Numbered from the stretch's first letter, positions 35,086-44,804 are shown. The stretch is 64,000 nt of DNA from Dawidia cretensis (GCF_018598175.1 NZ_JAHESE010000030.1:1-64000); one strand, 5' to 3'. Notes: a model not told the origin generated them from the letters alone. Numbers and translations are program-made.

Positions 35086-36018
35086 TTATTTTACAACATC
35101 TGTTTGTGCCATCCACGGCAGATGCCGGGTGCTGATCCATTTTACATCGTAGTCGGTACTATAAAAAAGGTACTGGCCGTCGGGTGTGAGGTACGTGCAA
35201 TATTCATAGGTGCCTGTATTAAATTTTCGCCCCAGGTTCTTCGCGGGCGCCCATGTGCCGTCGCTGTTGTACCGGGAGTAGTAGAGGTCGGCGCTGCCGT
35301 ATGAGTCGGCACGGCCCACGGCGGTAAAAATAAGGTATTGCTCGTCGGGGGTGACTACAGGGTCGTGTTCCATTTTGGGGGAATTGATGGCAGCGCCCAG
35401 GTTTTCAGGCGTGGTGTAGGCTCCATTGATGTACCGGCTGACATAGAGATCATGTGATCCCAGTGTTCCGGCCCGATCGGAAGCAAAGTACATATTACCG
35501 TTTGCCGCCAGCGACACATAGTATTCGGTACTGTCGGAGTTTATACCCTCGGGGGTCTTCGGGGCTGTCCACGCACCGTTGCCCAGCGGACGCACGAACC
35601 AGATGTTATAGTCCGGCAGCGTATCGGTCGCGTCTGTCGGCCTGTTGGAAATGTAATATACTGTTTCGTCGAGGGTAATGAACGGGTCGGCCTGTGAATA
35701 TGCCGCTTCGGTAAAGGGGGCCAGCTGCGGTTTGCTCCACGCATCGTTCCGAAGCTCCGTTACGTAGATCATCCACTTGCCCTGGTACGACCGGGAGAAA
35801 TAAAACCGTTTTCCGTCGCGCGAAAAAGCTGCGTTAAAATCCAGTGAGTCGCTACTAACAATCCCGGGCAGGAACCGTAGGGCCGCGGAGTCGGGCAACG
35901 GTTGGGGGTACTGCGGGTTGTCCATGACGAAGGCCTCGTGTCGCTGCGCGCGGGTGCACTGTGTGGCCAGCCACACCAGTGTTATCAGGAAAAGATTTCT
36001 GAGGGGGATGCGGGTCAT
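35086..36018 (-). CDS. PD40/TolB-like beta-propeller protein, exported
   Basis: A 310-residue protein from ATG 36018 with a signal sequence (IPLRNLFLITLVWLATQC); Cys20 sits near a lipobox-like WLATQC. Five or six PD40 blades are visible, with the recurrent pattern FSRDGKRFYFSRSYQGKWMI, LDETVYYISNRP, ANGNMYFASDRAGT, PDEQYLIFTAVGR and PDGQYLFYSTDYD. Each blade pairs with a WxxP strand. Such propellers bind peptidoglycan-linked or sensory partners in TolB-like complexes or act in outer-membrane sensing. The AraC gene follows 5 bases downstream, an unusual pairing. Confidence 0.8.
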   Translation of the reverse strand: MTRIPLRNLFLITLVWLATQCTRAQRHEAFVMDNPQYPQPLPDSAALRFLPGIVSSDSLDFNAAFSRDGKRFYFSRSYQGKWMIYVTELRNDAWSKPQLAPFTEAAYSQADPFITLDETVYYISNRPTDATDTLPDYNIWFVRPLGNGAWTAPKTPEGINSDSTEYYVSLAANGNMYFASDRAGTLGSHDLYVSRYINGAYTTPENLGAAINSPKMEHDPVVTPDEQYLIFTAVGRADSYGSADLYYSRYNSDGTWAPAKNLGRKFNTGTYEYCTYLTPDGQYLFYSTDYDVKWISTRHLPWMAQTDVVK

Positions 36019-36125
36019 GGTTGTCAGGGTAAAAAACATGCTACCAGTATACTTAAACAAACGATTGTCTCCTACACCGGTGCAAACTTTTCTGTCCTCG
36101 CATATTCAGATTACTGCCGGGCGCT

Positions 36126-36133
36126 TATCTTTG
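36126..36133 (+). promoter_or_regulatory. Candidate -7 promoter element of the M28 peptidase gene
   Basis: TATCTTTG matches TAnnTTTG and lies 52 bases before the ATG at 36186. No unambiguous -33 TTG is visible at 19-21 bases upstream. Confidence 0.4.
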
Positions 36134-36185
36134 GCGGCCGTGTTTCAAAGCACACACCACACCTTGGAAACACGATGCACGTACC

Positions 36186-37124
36186 ATGAGAAAAATTCAA
36201 GCCTTTCTACTATTGTCTCTTATTGCCTTCAGCCATTTTTCCCAGGCGCAGATCGACCAGGACCAACTGAAGAAACACATTTATTATCTCGCGGATGACA
36301 AGATGAAAGGTCGGGGCACAGGCTCCAGGCAGGCAAAAAAGGCTGCGGACTATGTCGAAAAGGAGTTCAAAAAGTATGGCTTGGCGCCGAGGGGTGAAAA
36401 GGGCTATCGTCAGACGTTTGAGGCGAGGGTAAAACGGGTTGTGGTGAAAGACAGTATTCGCCAGGCGGACAACATCATCGGATTCCTGGACAACGGCGGC
36501 CGCTATACGGTTGTTGTGGGAGCACACTACGATCATTTGGGCGAAGGGCGCCAGGGCAGCTCGAAGGACTCGCTGGGTGTCGGGAAGATCCACAACGGTG
36601 CGGATGATAATGCTTCCGGCGTTGCCGGATTGCTGGAGCTTGCCCGGCATTACGCCACCAATGGTTATAAAGAAAAATACAATTTGCTTTTCATTGCGTT
36701 TGGTGCCGAAGAGCTTGGATTGGTGGGATCAAAATATTTTACGAACCACCCTACCCTTCCGTTGGCAGACATCCAATGGATGTTGAACATGGATATGATT
36801 GGCCGCTACAATCCCGAGAACGGTGTTGCCGTGATTGGGTATGGCACAAGCTCGAAGTTCCCCACGATCTTTGAGGGGGTCAAAAGCGACATTAAGTTCT
36901 ATACCGGCAAAGACGGGAGCGGCGGCTCCGACCAGACATCCTTTTACAAGAAGGACATTCCTGTTCTTTTCTTCCATACGGGTGGTCACGCAGACTATCA
37001 CAAACCGGGTGACGATGCCGAAAAAATTGACTACAACGCCCTCCAGTCTATCCTGGAGATCGAGCGTCAGGTTATAGACAACTCCATGAATCAACCGAAG
37101 ATGGATTTCATCTGGACGAATTAA
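36186..37124 (+). CDS. M28 family zinc aminopeptidase, secreted
   Basis: A 312-residue metallopeptidase with a signal peptide (MRKIQAFLLLSLIAFSHFSQ). The di-zinc ligands and catalytic residues are visible: H114 in GAHYDHLG, bridging Asp in HNGADDNASG (D140/D141), catalytic Glu and ligand in GAEELGLVG (E175, E176), Asp203 in NMDMIGR, and His272 in DYHKPGDD. It is expected to cleave N-terminal residues of peptides in the periplasm. It stands alone, converging with the DUF262 gene. Confidence 0.93.
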   Translation: MRKIQAFLLLSLIAFSHFSQAQIDQDQLKKHIYYLADDKMKGRGTGSRQAKKAADYVEKEFKKYGLAPRGEKGYRQTFEARVKRVVVKDSIRQADNIIGFLDNGGRYTVVVGAHYDHLGEGRQGSSKDSLGVGKIHNGADDNASGVAGLLELARHYATNGYKEKYNLLFIAFGAEELGLVGSKYFTNHPTLPLADIQWMLNMDMIGRYNPENGVAVIGYGTSSKFPTIFEGVKSDIKFYTGKDGSGGSDQTSFYKKDIPVLFFHTGGHADYHKPGDDAEKIDYNALQSILEIERQVIDNSMNQPKMDFIWTN

Positions 37125-37149
37125 CGCCATGCCCTTTCGTTTCCCATAA

Positions 37150-38973
37150 CTAACCAAAAAGGTAATTCGTGATTTTCTCTATTTCCTTGCGTTTTCTTCT
37201 CAGGCAACTTTCATAGTTCCATTCTGGATAGTCGATTACAACTTGCTGTATAATAGCATACTGACTAGTCCTGTATTGAATAATTTTTTCAGAATACCGG
37301 CAGTTTCCGATGGATCTGTTTAATTTTTCCTCAAGTATGGATAGATTACCAATCCCGTTGATGTCATCCTTCCATTCATCCCATATTTTGTCCCGATCCA
37401 GTGGCTCCAGATCGTGGAATGGTTGGATGTGCTCTATATCGATGTCCGACTCGAATAACCTCTTCTGGATCGCCTCTATTGTGCGAACGTCTTCGGTATG
37501 ATATTCCTCATCCAACATGGCAGAAAGCCGGCACACAATATTTTTGATCTTCGCGTTATAAGCGATCCCGCCATCCAGCACCCCCGTAAAACTACGCAAC
37601 ACTTCAGGATTCCCGATCCTATCCATCTTTTTTACAACGGTGTCGATCACCACTTCGGGATCCGCCTTGAGCATGAGCTGCAAGAGTAAATAGTTAAAGG
37701 CATGTATTTCGTTTACAGCCTTCAGAAACCGGCAGCTATAGACAATAAAGAGCTTGGTCAGCTGCTTGTAAAATATCAGTGATTGAGGATATACATCAGC
37801 TCGTTCCCGATAAACATACCTAAAGATGACACAAAGAATCCGGTACCTACCGTACCTGGACCATTGCGATAAAGAATACAAACAAGCATCCTCGGCTGTA
37901 ACAAACCATGAATTCTCCCATTCGATCCTGACGTCTATCAATTTGCTAATATCAGCGAGAGAAAGCTCGACCTTTCTGGCATCCGTGAAGTTGGGCCATT
38001 GACCATTGTTGAGTATACTATCGAACAATCGCTCAAAGAACGTATCCGCCCCGTAGCTATACAATGTGGCGGGCAGGTCGTATCGTGCAATGAGCAAGAA
38101 CTGATAGATTCCCAGGATCTCGTGGATATTGGTTACCGTATCTTTAGCCTCTTTATTGGCCCGATCGATCTTCTGGTACAGATCGCTTATGTCTTTAAAT
38201 ACAGTATCTCTCTCTTTTTTTACATCCCGCAAGTACTCGAACATACGGATCTTAAAGACATCCCCGCCGTTTAAGTCAAGGCCGGTGGTGTTTATGGCAT
38301 TAAATATCTGTAACGTTTTTGTGAGACCAGCCCTTGTCTCGATCACTACAAAATAGATATCGGTTAACAAATGGCGAACGAATGCGGCCACATCCCATAC
38401 CACCGGCTCACCGGTTGCCGCGTCGCTCATCTCCTCGTTCAACACCTCATTGATCAGCGCCGCATTCCTGGTATAGAGGTTATGCGACTCATTATCAAAA
38501 GGAAAGCTACTGTTCAAGAATTGGTCCAGCAGCAATTGTTGCTCGCCATTGTTTACCTGCGTATGGAGCCAGTTGTAGCTCAGGTTATCGAGCTCTGTTT
38601 GTCCGTTAAACTTTTTCTGTAAGACTTGAAACAGCAATAAAAAGGTTGTCATCCGCTGTTGCCCGTCGATGATCTCCTGAATGTTATTTTCCTTTTTTTC
38701 CGTCAATTGCATTGTGCCGATAAACATCGGCTCGCTTCTTTCATTACCGCCTCCGTTAAAAGAAGCGAGTATATCCTGCAGAAATTTCCGGATCTCCTTT
38801 TCCGACCAGGCATAGGGTCGCTGGTAGATGGGGATTTCGTATCGTGTTTGGCCGTCCAGGATTATTCCGCCCTGCTTCTGCACGTTATACTTCAGTGTAC
38901 ATGTCTTCGCCATGATCGAAAACTGTGGCCTGGCGTCGGTTTTATCGCGATTAAAAGAAGGGCTTTCGTGCAT
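37150..38973 (-). CDS. DUF262/DUF1524 protein (GmrSD-like nuclease)
   Basis: A 607-residue cytoplasmic protein. The N-terminal DUF262 domain has YEIPIYQRPYAWSEKEIRKF and EIIDGQQRMTTFLLLFQ, the DGQQR NTP-binding motif. The C-terminal part has a DUF1524 HNH-type nuclease: DIDIEHIQPFHDLEP and INGIGNLSILEEKLNRSIGN. This is the architecture of GmrSD-type IV restriction enzymes acting on modified DNA, and of related phage-defence nucleases. No methylase or partner gene is near. The start is either ATG 38973 or ATG 38913 (MAKTCTLKYNV); the first 20 residues are not part of the domain. Confidence 0.88.
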   Translation of the reverse strand: MHESPSFNRDKTDARPQFSIMAKTCTLKYNVQKQGGIILDGQTRYEIPIYQRPYAWSEKEIRKFLQDILASFNGGGNERSEPMFIGTMQLTEKKENNIQEIIDGQQRMTTFLLLFQVLQKKFNGQTELDNLSYNWLHTQVNNGEQQLLLDQFLNSSFPFDNESHNLYTRNAALINEVLNEEMSDAATGEPVVWDVAAFVRHLLTDIYFVVIETRAGLTKTLQIFNAINTTGLDLNGGDVFKIRMFEYLRDVKKERDTVFKDISDLYQKIDRANKEAKDTVTNIHEILGIYQFLLIARYDLPATLYSYGADTFFERLFDSILNNGQWPNFTDARKVELSLADISKLIDVRIEWENSWFVTAEDACLYSLSQWSRYGRYRILCVIFRYVYRERADVYPQSLIFYKQLTKLFIVYSCRFLKAVNEIHAFNYLLLQLMLKADPEVVIDTVVKKMDRIGNPEVLRSFTGVLDGGIAYNAKIKNIVCRLSAMLDEEYHTEDVRTIEAIQKRLFESDIDIEHIQPFHDLEPLDRDKIWDEWKDDINGIGNLSILEEKLNRSIGNCRYSEKIIQYRTSQYAIIQQVVIDYPEWNYESCLRRKRKEIEKITNYLFG

Positions 38974-39170
38974 GGCATAAAGATGAAAAAAAACCTACGG
39001 ACCTGTTATTCTATACCTTAACAAAAAATTAATAATGGATGGGCTTTTTTCCCCTGGAAAGACGTTAGTTGCGATGCCACCGAGTCATTATGGGGCGATA
39101 TGTCAAATTTAAATGGAAACGATAGTATTCTTTTTTTGAGTATCTTTCCCCGGATTCAATTCTTCCTACC

Positions 39171-40976
39171 ATGTCACTCAGACGGCCTCTTTTTGCCCTT
39201 GCCGGCGTGCTTGCGATCGTTGTCGCTTCTTGCAGTGTTTTGAAAAAAAATGATCCGGATGAAGCCGTCCGGGCGTTTATTGTTGCCTTTCAGACGAGTT
39301 TGAAGCACGCTGATCCCGAAATCTTTAAATTATTTGAGACCCAGCAATCGCACGAAGCGATCCTGTCGGCTATTCGCGTGTTGCAGAATAAAGAAAGCGA
39401 ATACATCGTGTGTGCGATGGCCTATCAGAATGCCAGCATTGAGTACGATGAGGACGTTGTGAAAGTAACGATCCCCACCGTTTTTACGCCCCGAAACGTC
39501 GATGACGCTGATGCACGCGAGGAATCAACGCTGACCCTATTGCTAAAGCAGAAACAGCACGCGCTAGTCATCACGCAGCTTGAAGGCGAAGAGTTCTACC
39601 GGAGCTTTAGCAAACTTCGGGGTGATATCGAATGGCAAACCGAACGAAAAGATGCCATGAAGAAGCGCCTGCCGATCTACGCCCGGGCGCAGGAGATCCA
39701 GCAACAGTATGATTCCGTGATTTGGTTTACGCGCTACGAGGACAAGCATTATTACTATGTGGTGAATGGCACTTGGGAGGCCCGGGCTGACGAATATCGA
39801 TCTTTTGTAAAAGGAGACCCTACGGAGTATAAAATGGGATTGGTCGATGAAGCCGGTTCCATTGTCATCCCGGTGGAATATGAAATGATTGGCACCCTGG
39901 GTTTTATGAAGCCGCACCTGGTGGAAGTCGTAAAAGATGGGAAAGCCGGGCATTTCGACCTGACAGCACGCAAACTGATCGTTGAACCCGCGTATGACAT
40001 GCTCATGCCCTATGAACAGGAGGATATACACGCCTTTACACAAACCGATACGACGTACGGCTGGATCGATGCCCTATTTCAATACCACGAAGGCTTTCCC
40101 TCCATCAAAGCAGAGGAATACGTTCGTACATTTCAATTCCTGCCCAAAGATCTGACACTCGACAATCAGCAGACACTTTGTGAGATCCCCAACGAAGAGC
40201 ATGCCGGCATCGGCATGATCATACCTCCCACCTACTTCGTGAAGCTGGGTTTATTCGAGCAAGTAATCACCGGCATCAGTACGGCAGACATGCCTTTTGC
40301 GGGATGGAATGGGTATATAAAAACCGGCGGCACGTTGCTACAGGACGTTACCGACGGCATCCGTGCGTTGATCACCGGCATCACTACACATTATACAGAG
40401 GGACGGGAAGAGTTTTATGTCAGCAATCGCGTGACCTTTATCACTTCGGCCAATGACACCCTGGGCGTGTCTGAGATCGCAGGGAGTGGCGTGTCCAGCC
40501 TTCGCCGCATTCGCGAGAATATTATTGAGGTCGTATCGACCGCCCCGGAATATTTTGCGCACGATAGCCCCGATGAGGAATATGACATTCCGATCTACAC
40601 TTATTACACGCTTGACAAAACAGGCGTTACGAGAATAAAATCATCACGGGAATACAATTTCACCGAGTTCGCCGAACTTGACAGCTCGTATGTCGTCGGC
40701 AACTTCCATCGTTGGGATTATGAAACGGAAACTCAAACCCCTTCCGCGACATTATCGCTACCTACCCTTCAGCGCATACATGACGAAATTCTGGTCAGCT
40801 ACGGATACCGATTGCCGGACTCTACCACTCGGGAGTATTTCAGCCGTTACCCACAAGAGATAGAGAACCTGGACGAGATACGCAGCAAGCTTACCGACCT
40901 TGACCGACACAATGTTACGTTTCTGGAGATGTTCATGGGCTTGCTCCAGGAATCGGATACAAAAAATCCTATTTAA
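39171..40976 (+). CDS. Lipoprotein with WG-like repeat region
   Basis: A 601-residue lipoprotein. The signal sequence ends in the lipobox VVASC. A first domain (residues about 28-150) resembles a DUF4878/NTF2-like fold (DEAVRAFIVAFQTSLKHADP). A central stretch has WG-type repeats (MGLVDEAGSIVIPVEYEMIG, AGHFDLTARKLIVEPAYDML). The C-terminal 300 residues are unassigned. It is probably located in the periplasm or outer membrane. The next gene starts 3 bases after its stop, implying one operon with the DUF2306 membrane protein. Confidence 0.65.
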   Translation: MSLRRPLFALAGVLAIVVASCSVLKKNDPDEAVRAFIVAFQTSLKHADPEIFKLFETQQSHEAILSAIRVLQNKESEYIVCAMAYQNASIEYDEDVVKVTIPTVFTPRNVDDADAREESTLTLLLKQKQHALVITQLEGEEFYRSFSKLRGDIEWQTERKDAMKKRLPIYARAQEIQQQYDSVIWFTRYEDKHYYYVVNGTWEARADEYRSFVKGDPTEYKMGLVDEAGSIVIPVEYEMIGTLGFMKPHLVEVVKDGKAGHFDLTARKLIVEPAYDMLMPYEQEDIHAFTQTDTTYGWIDALFQYHEGFPSIKAEEYVRTFQFLPKDLTLDNQQTLCEIPNEEHAGIGMIIPPTYFVKLGLFEQVITGISTADMPFAGWNGYIKTGGTLLQDVTDGIRALITGITTHYTEGREEFYVSNRVTFITSANDTLGVSEIAGSGVSSLRRIRENIIEVVSTAPEYFAHDSPDEEYDIPIYTYYTLDKTGVTRIKSSREYNFTEFAELDSSYVVGNFHRWDYETETQTPSATLSLPTLQRIHDEILVSYGYRLPDSTTREYFSRYPQEIENLDEIRSKLTDLDRHNVTFLEMFMGLLQESDTKNPI

Positions 40977-40979
40977 TGC

Positions 40980-41624
40980 ATGCGGCGGCTTTTAACCCTT
41001 ATTAAGGGCTTCTTCATTTTTATCGTGCTGGTGCTGGCTGTTCTTCTGGCGGTCAATGCATTGTCGTATGCTAACTTCGATGTCCAGTATGGTTTTCTAA
41101 GACTCAAGCAGCAAGCTATTCAAACGGGCTGGTATCTGCCTGCCTACTATTCTCATGTATTGATCAGCGGTGTGATTTTAGTCGCGGGTCTTTTTCTCGT
41201 TTTTCCCGCCAGTCGAAATTTTCCGCAGGTGCATCGAATGCTTGGGTATGTATATGTTATGGGGATCCTGTTCTTCTCTGCACCGGGTGCGTTGGGTATG
41301 AGCTTGTTCATACAACGTGGTCCCTGGGTACTGGCTAGCTTCCTACTGCAAGGTGTATTATGGTTTTATTTTACGGCGGTGGCCTTTAGCCGGATCCGCC
41401 GGAAGGACGTTACGGGTCACCGGCAATGGATGTGGCGCAGCTATGCGCTCACGTTTGCGGCCGTTACGTTGAGACTTTATATTTATATGACATCTTCCAG
41501 TGTGGACCTAAGCTCTCCCAAAGCCTATGCGCTGCTGGCGTGGTTAAGCTGGGTGCCAAACCTGCTCGTGGCCGAGCTGTTGATCAACCTCCCCTTCCGT
41601 GAGCCGTCCAGGCAAGTAAATTGA
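40980..41624 (+). CDS. DUF2306 membrane protein
   Basis: A 214-residue polytopic membrane protein with about six helices. Conserved His and Arg positions of DUF2306 are present: YYSHVLISGVILVAGLFLVF, VHRMLGYVYVMGI, and a final GHRQWMWRSYALTFAAVTLR. The family is common in Bacteroidota and resembles cytochrome-b561-like or ferric-reductase-like membrane cores in its His spacing, but no function is proven. It starts 3 bases after the lipoprotein gene. Confidence 0.8.
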   Translation: MRRLLTLIKGFFIFIVLVLAVLLAVNALSYANFDVQYGFLRLKQQAIQTGWYLPAYYSHVLISGVILVAGLFLVFPASRNFPQVHRMLGYVYVMGILFFSAPGALGMSLFIQRGPWVLASFLLQGVLWFYFTAVAFSRIRRKDVTGHRQWMWRSYALTFAAVTLRLYIYMTSSSVDLSSPKAYALLAWLSWVPNLLVAELLINLPFREPSRQVN

Positions 41625-41696
41625 GCCGTGCGCGAAAGCGGCTGCGAGGCCCAAACGCCGACCTTTGTTGTCATGAGTCAACAAAAAACATCCATT

Positions 41697-42668
41697 ATGA
41701 CATCTATTCAGAAGATAGCCCTGGGCAACAACGGCCCCCTTGTATCCAAGCTCGGATTGGGCTGTATGCGCATGTCGCCCGTTTGGGGCGGGCCTGTGAG
41801 AGACGAAAATGAAAGTATTGCCACCATCCAGGCGGCGTTAGACAATGGCATTAACTTTTTGAATACCGGCGACTTCTACGGCAGCGGCCACAACGAGCTG
41901 CTTGTCGGAAAAGCCATTAAGGGCAGACGGGACGACGCGTTTATAAGCGTTAAGTTCGGCGCCATTTTCTATGGCGCACAGTGGCTGGGATTGGACCTAC
42001 GCCCGATCGCTATTAAGAACTTTATCAACTACTCGTTGGTGCGTTTGGGGATCGACACGATTGATCTATACCAGCCGTGCCGACTGGACAACAGTGTGCC
42101 CGTGGAAGATGTGATCGGCACGGTAGCCGACCTGATCAAAGAAGGGAAAGTGCGCTATCTGGGTGTTTCGGAAATCACTGCCGATCAACTGCGCAAGGCC
42201 AATAGCGTTCACCCGGTGACGGCATTGGAAATAGGCTATTCGTTGGCCGATCGCCAGATTGAAAGCGATCTGCTTCCTACGGCGAAGGCGTTGGGTATCG
42301 GCGTGGTGGCGTTTGCCAATACGGCCGAAGGACTGCTCACGGGCGAAATGAAAGCGCCGCTCGCGGCGGATAGCTACCAAAATCACTTCCCGCGTTTTCA
42401 AGGGGAGAATCTGGTCAGGAACCTGGAGAAGGTGGAACGATTAAAGCAACTGGCAAAAGAAAAAGGATTCACACCGACGCAACTGGCCATTGCCTGGGTG
42501 AATGCGCAAGGTGATCATATCATGCCTTTGGTCAGCATGAGCCGTCGATCGCGTCTGCCCGAAAACACGCAGGCGATGGAGATTACGTTCACGCCTGATG
42601 AGCTGAATGCGCTTAATACTCATTTCGCTCCGGGGGCGATACTGGGCGGTACGTATTTGCAACGGTAA
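41697..42668 (+). CDS. Aldo/keto reductase
   Basis: A 323-residue TIM-barrel NADPH-dependent reductase from ATG 41697 (MTSIQKIALGNNGPLVSKLG). In-frame ATGs at 41628 and 41673 exist but precede non-conserved sequence. Of the usual Asp-Tyr-Lys-His tetrad, Asp and Tyr are in NTGDFYGSGH and Lys is in FISVKFG. The segment that normally carries the His reads DLYQPCRLDN, so the His is absent. A subset of AKRs has this DLYQP pattern. The NADP site is expected in the C-terminal part around PLVSMSRRSRL. An AraC gene follows 47 bases downstream on the same strand. Confidence 0.9.
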   Translation: MTSIQKIALGNNGPLVSKLGLGCMRMSPVWGGPVRDENESIATIQAALDNGINFLNTGDFYGSGHNELLVGKAIKGRRDDAFISVKFGAIFYGAQWLGLDLRPIAIKNFINYSLVRLGIDTIDLYQPCRLDNSVPVEDVIGTVADLIKEGKVRYLGVSEITADQLRKANSVHPVTALEIGYSLADRQIESDLLPTAKALGIGVVAFANTAEGLLTGEMKAPLAADSYQNHFPRFQGENLVRNLEKVERLKQLAKEKGFTPTQLAIAWVNAQGDHIMPLVSMSRRSRLPENTQAMEITFTPDELNALNTHFAPGAILGGTYLQR

Positions 42669-42715
42669 CGGGCGGGGGTCATTCCCCTTACCTTTTGTTT
42701 TATAACTTTACCTTT

Positions 42716-43534
42716 ATGACTAATCCAGCTGAAATAATCCCCGGGGTCATTTTCTACACCTATCTCTCCACCGAGCGAAAAGCCAGAGTAGGCTTCCTGG
42801 CGCACAATACGCTGGTGTTACAGGTATCGGGGCATTTTACATTGGAAACTTCTGTGCAGAAAATCACCATGAGCAAGGGTGAAATGTTGTTGATTGGAAA
42901 GAATCAACTCGGACAAATTACCAAGACGCCTCTACCCGGCGAGGATTATGAGACGATCATCATTTCGTTGCAAGAGGATTTGCTCAGGACGATTGCGCTG
43001 GAGGAGCGCATCGAGGTGTTACCGAAATACGTCGGGCCACCGAACGTGCTCATTCCGGCAAATGATTTTCTGAGAGGATATTTTCAATCTGTCATGCCGT
43101 ATGTCCGCAATCCAACAGAAACAATCACGAATGAAATAGGCCTTTTGAAGGTGAAGGAAGCCGTGAAGCTACTGCTGCATGCCATGCCCCGGCTCGGTAG
43201 CTTGTTGTTTGATTTTTCCGAGCCTTACAAGATCGACCTGGAAAAATTCATGATCAGCCATTTTCATTATAACATTCCGGTTACAGAATTTGCGGAATTA
43301 ACGGGTAGAAGTCTGGCGGGGTTTAAGCGTGATTTTCAAAAGACATTCGGAATGGCGCCGAGGCAGTGGCTGCAAGAAAAACGGCTGACGGAGGCTCGCG
43401 CATTGATCGAAAAACAAAAGAAGCCTTCTGAAATATATCTTGATTTAGGGTTCGAAAGCCTCTCTCATTTTTCAAATTCTTTTAAGAATAAATTTGGCAA
43501 GGCACCGAGCGAATGGTCCTTGCGTCGTGTGTGA
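42716..43534 (+). CDS. AraC family transcriptional regulator
   Basis: A 272-residue regulator from ATG 42716. An N-terminal cupin-like sensor (residues 1-150, NTLVLQVSGHFTLETSVQKI) precedes the HTH region. The latter has IPVTEFAELTGRSLAGFKRD and PSEIYLDLGFESLSHFSNSF, typical of the AraC N-terminal-cupin/HTH_18 group. It lies downstream of the aldo/keto reductase and is its likely regulator. Confidence 0.88.
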   Translation: MTNPAEIIPGVIFYTYLSTERKARVGFLAHNTLVLQVSGHFTLETSVQKITMSKGEMLLIGKNQLGQITKTPLPGEDYETIIISLQEDLLRTIALEERIEVLPKYVGPPNVLIPANDFLRGYFQSVMPYVRNPTETITNEIGLLKVKEAVKLLLHAMPRLGSLLFDFSEPYKIDLEKFMISHFHYNIPVTEFAELTGRSLAGFKRDFQKTFGMAPRQWLQEKRLTEARALIEKQKKPSEIYLDLGFESLSHFSNSFKNKFGKAPSEWSLRRV

Positions 43535-43646
43535 TCTGCGGTGTATTGGCTACCTGCTTGAAAAACCTTACCTTGTTACCACCAGCACGCAATGGCGCCT
43601 ACGTTGGGAACCCCGGCGTGTTGGCATCATAACATAGGTTATATAC

Positions 43647-44804
43647 ATGAAAAAATGGTTTTTCGTTGTCCTTATCGTGCAAGTGCTTTCGCAAGCCTCG
43701 GGACAAAATCTTTTTGTTGCCAAGGCGAAAAAGAAAGCATATGGTTTTATAGACCCAGCGGGCAACTGGGTAGTTTCGGCGACTTTCGAAGACGCCGAGG
43801 CCTTTAGTAACGGGTACGCCCGGGTGAAAAAAGCCGGCCACTGGAGCTATATCGACAAAGATGCGAAGCTCGTTACCGGTTTCCGGTTCGACAAAGTCTA
43901 CAATTTCGATGGCGAGGTGGCGCGGGTGGGTATTGCCGACGAGCAGGACCGCCTGTCCTACGGATTGATCGATGTGACTGGCCAATGGGTCAAAAAAAAC
44001 GAGTTCGATGAGATTGGAGAATTTTCCGATAACGGCCTGGCCCTCGCGCAAGCGCACAACGGTGACTGGGGCTTTATCGATAAGAAAGGGCAATGGGTCA
44101 TTCAGCCAACGTTCGGCGGCTTGCACGAATTTCATGGCGGGCTGGCTATGGCGCGCTCCAAAGGCAAATGGGGCTATATCGACAAAACGGGTACCTGGGT
44201 TATCCCCGCTATTTACAACCACGCCACTAGCTTCCAGGAAGGTATCGCATCGATCCGAACAAACGGCGGGCGCTGGATTTTGATTGACATGCAGGGTAAG
44301 CCAGTGGGCTCGTTGGTATTTGATGTCGTAAAACCTTTTTCCGACAGTGTTACCGTTGCGCGTGTTTCCGGGGCCTGGGGTGTCGTCGACCGGCACGGGC
44401 GGTGGCTGGTAAAACCAAAGTTTGACTACCTCGGCTCCTTTGTCGATGGCCTATGCCGCACCCGCCTGAAACGTTTCTATTGGGGCACGATCGACAAGGC
44501 CGGCAAGTGGGTCATCCAACCCGACTTTGAAAACGTACTGCAGTTTTCCGAAGGGATATGTCGAATAAAGAAAGGTACGCTTTGGGGGTATATGGAACAT
44601 ACGGGAAACTGGATCGTAGAACCGAAATTCCAGTCGGCCGGGAAGTTTCATAATGGTTATGCCATCGTCAAGATAAATGGCAATTGGGGCATTATCGATA
44701 AAACCGGAAAGTTTACGCTCGAGCCCACATTTGATAAAATCAGGCCACAAGCCGACGACGACGAGACGGCAGAAGGAGAAGAAGCAGAAATGAATGATGA
44801 GTAG
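43647..44804 (+). CDS. Secreted WG-repeat protein
   Basis: A 385-residue exported protein with signal peptide (MKKWFFVVLIVQVLSQASGQ). It is almost entirely WG repeats of about 40-45 residues, about eight copies. Each has a core such as WGFIDKKGQWVIQPTFGGLH, WGYIDKTGTWVIPAIYNHA or WGTIDKAGKWVIQPDFENVL. The repeat forms a beta-rich scaffold; the function of most WG proteins is unknown. A short acidic tail (DDDETAEGEEAEMNDE) ends it. It is the second WG-type protein in this window. Confidence 0.88.
   Translation: MKKWFFVVLIVQVLSQASGQNLFVAKAKKKAYGFIDPAGNWVVSATFEDAEAFSNGYARVKKAGHWSYIDKDAKLVTGFRFDKVYNFDGEVARVGIADEQDRLSYGLIDVTGQWVKKNEFDEIGEFSDNGLALAQAHNGDWGFIDKKGQWVIQPTFGGLHEFHGGLAMARSKGKWGYIDKTGTWVIPAIYNHATSFQEGIASIRTNGGRWILIDMQGKPVGSLVFDVVKPFSDSVTVARVSGAWGVVDRHGRWLVKPKFDYLGSFVDGLCRTRLKRFYWGTIDKAGKWVIQPDFENVLQFSEGICRIKKGTLWGYMEHTGNWIVEPKFQSAGKFHNGYAIVKINGNWGIIDKTGKFTLEPTFDKIRPQADDDETAEGEEAEMNDE

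Noticed and set aside
39120-39170. TATCTTTC as a promoter of the WG-like lipoprotein
   Set aside because: It fails the final G of TAnnTTTG and has no TTG at a proper distance.
43599-44396. Long minus-strand frame of 265 codons opposite the WG-repeat gene
   Set aside because: It mirrors the WG repeats on the opposite strand; it has no signal, motif or start context. The plus-strand gene is certain.
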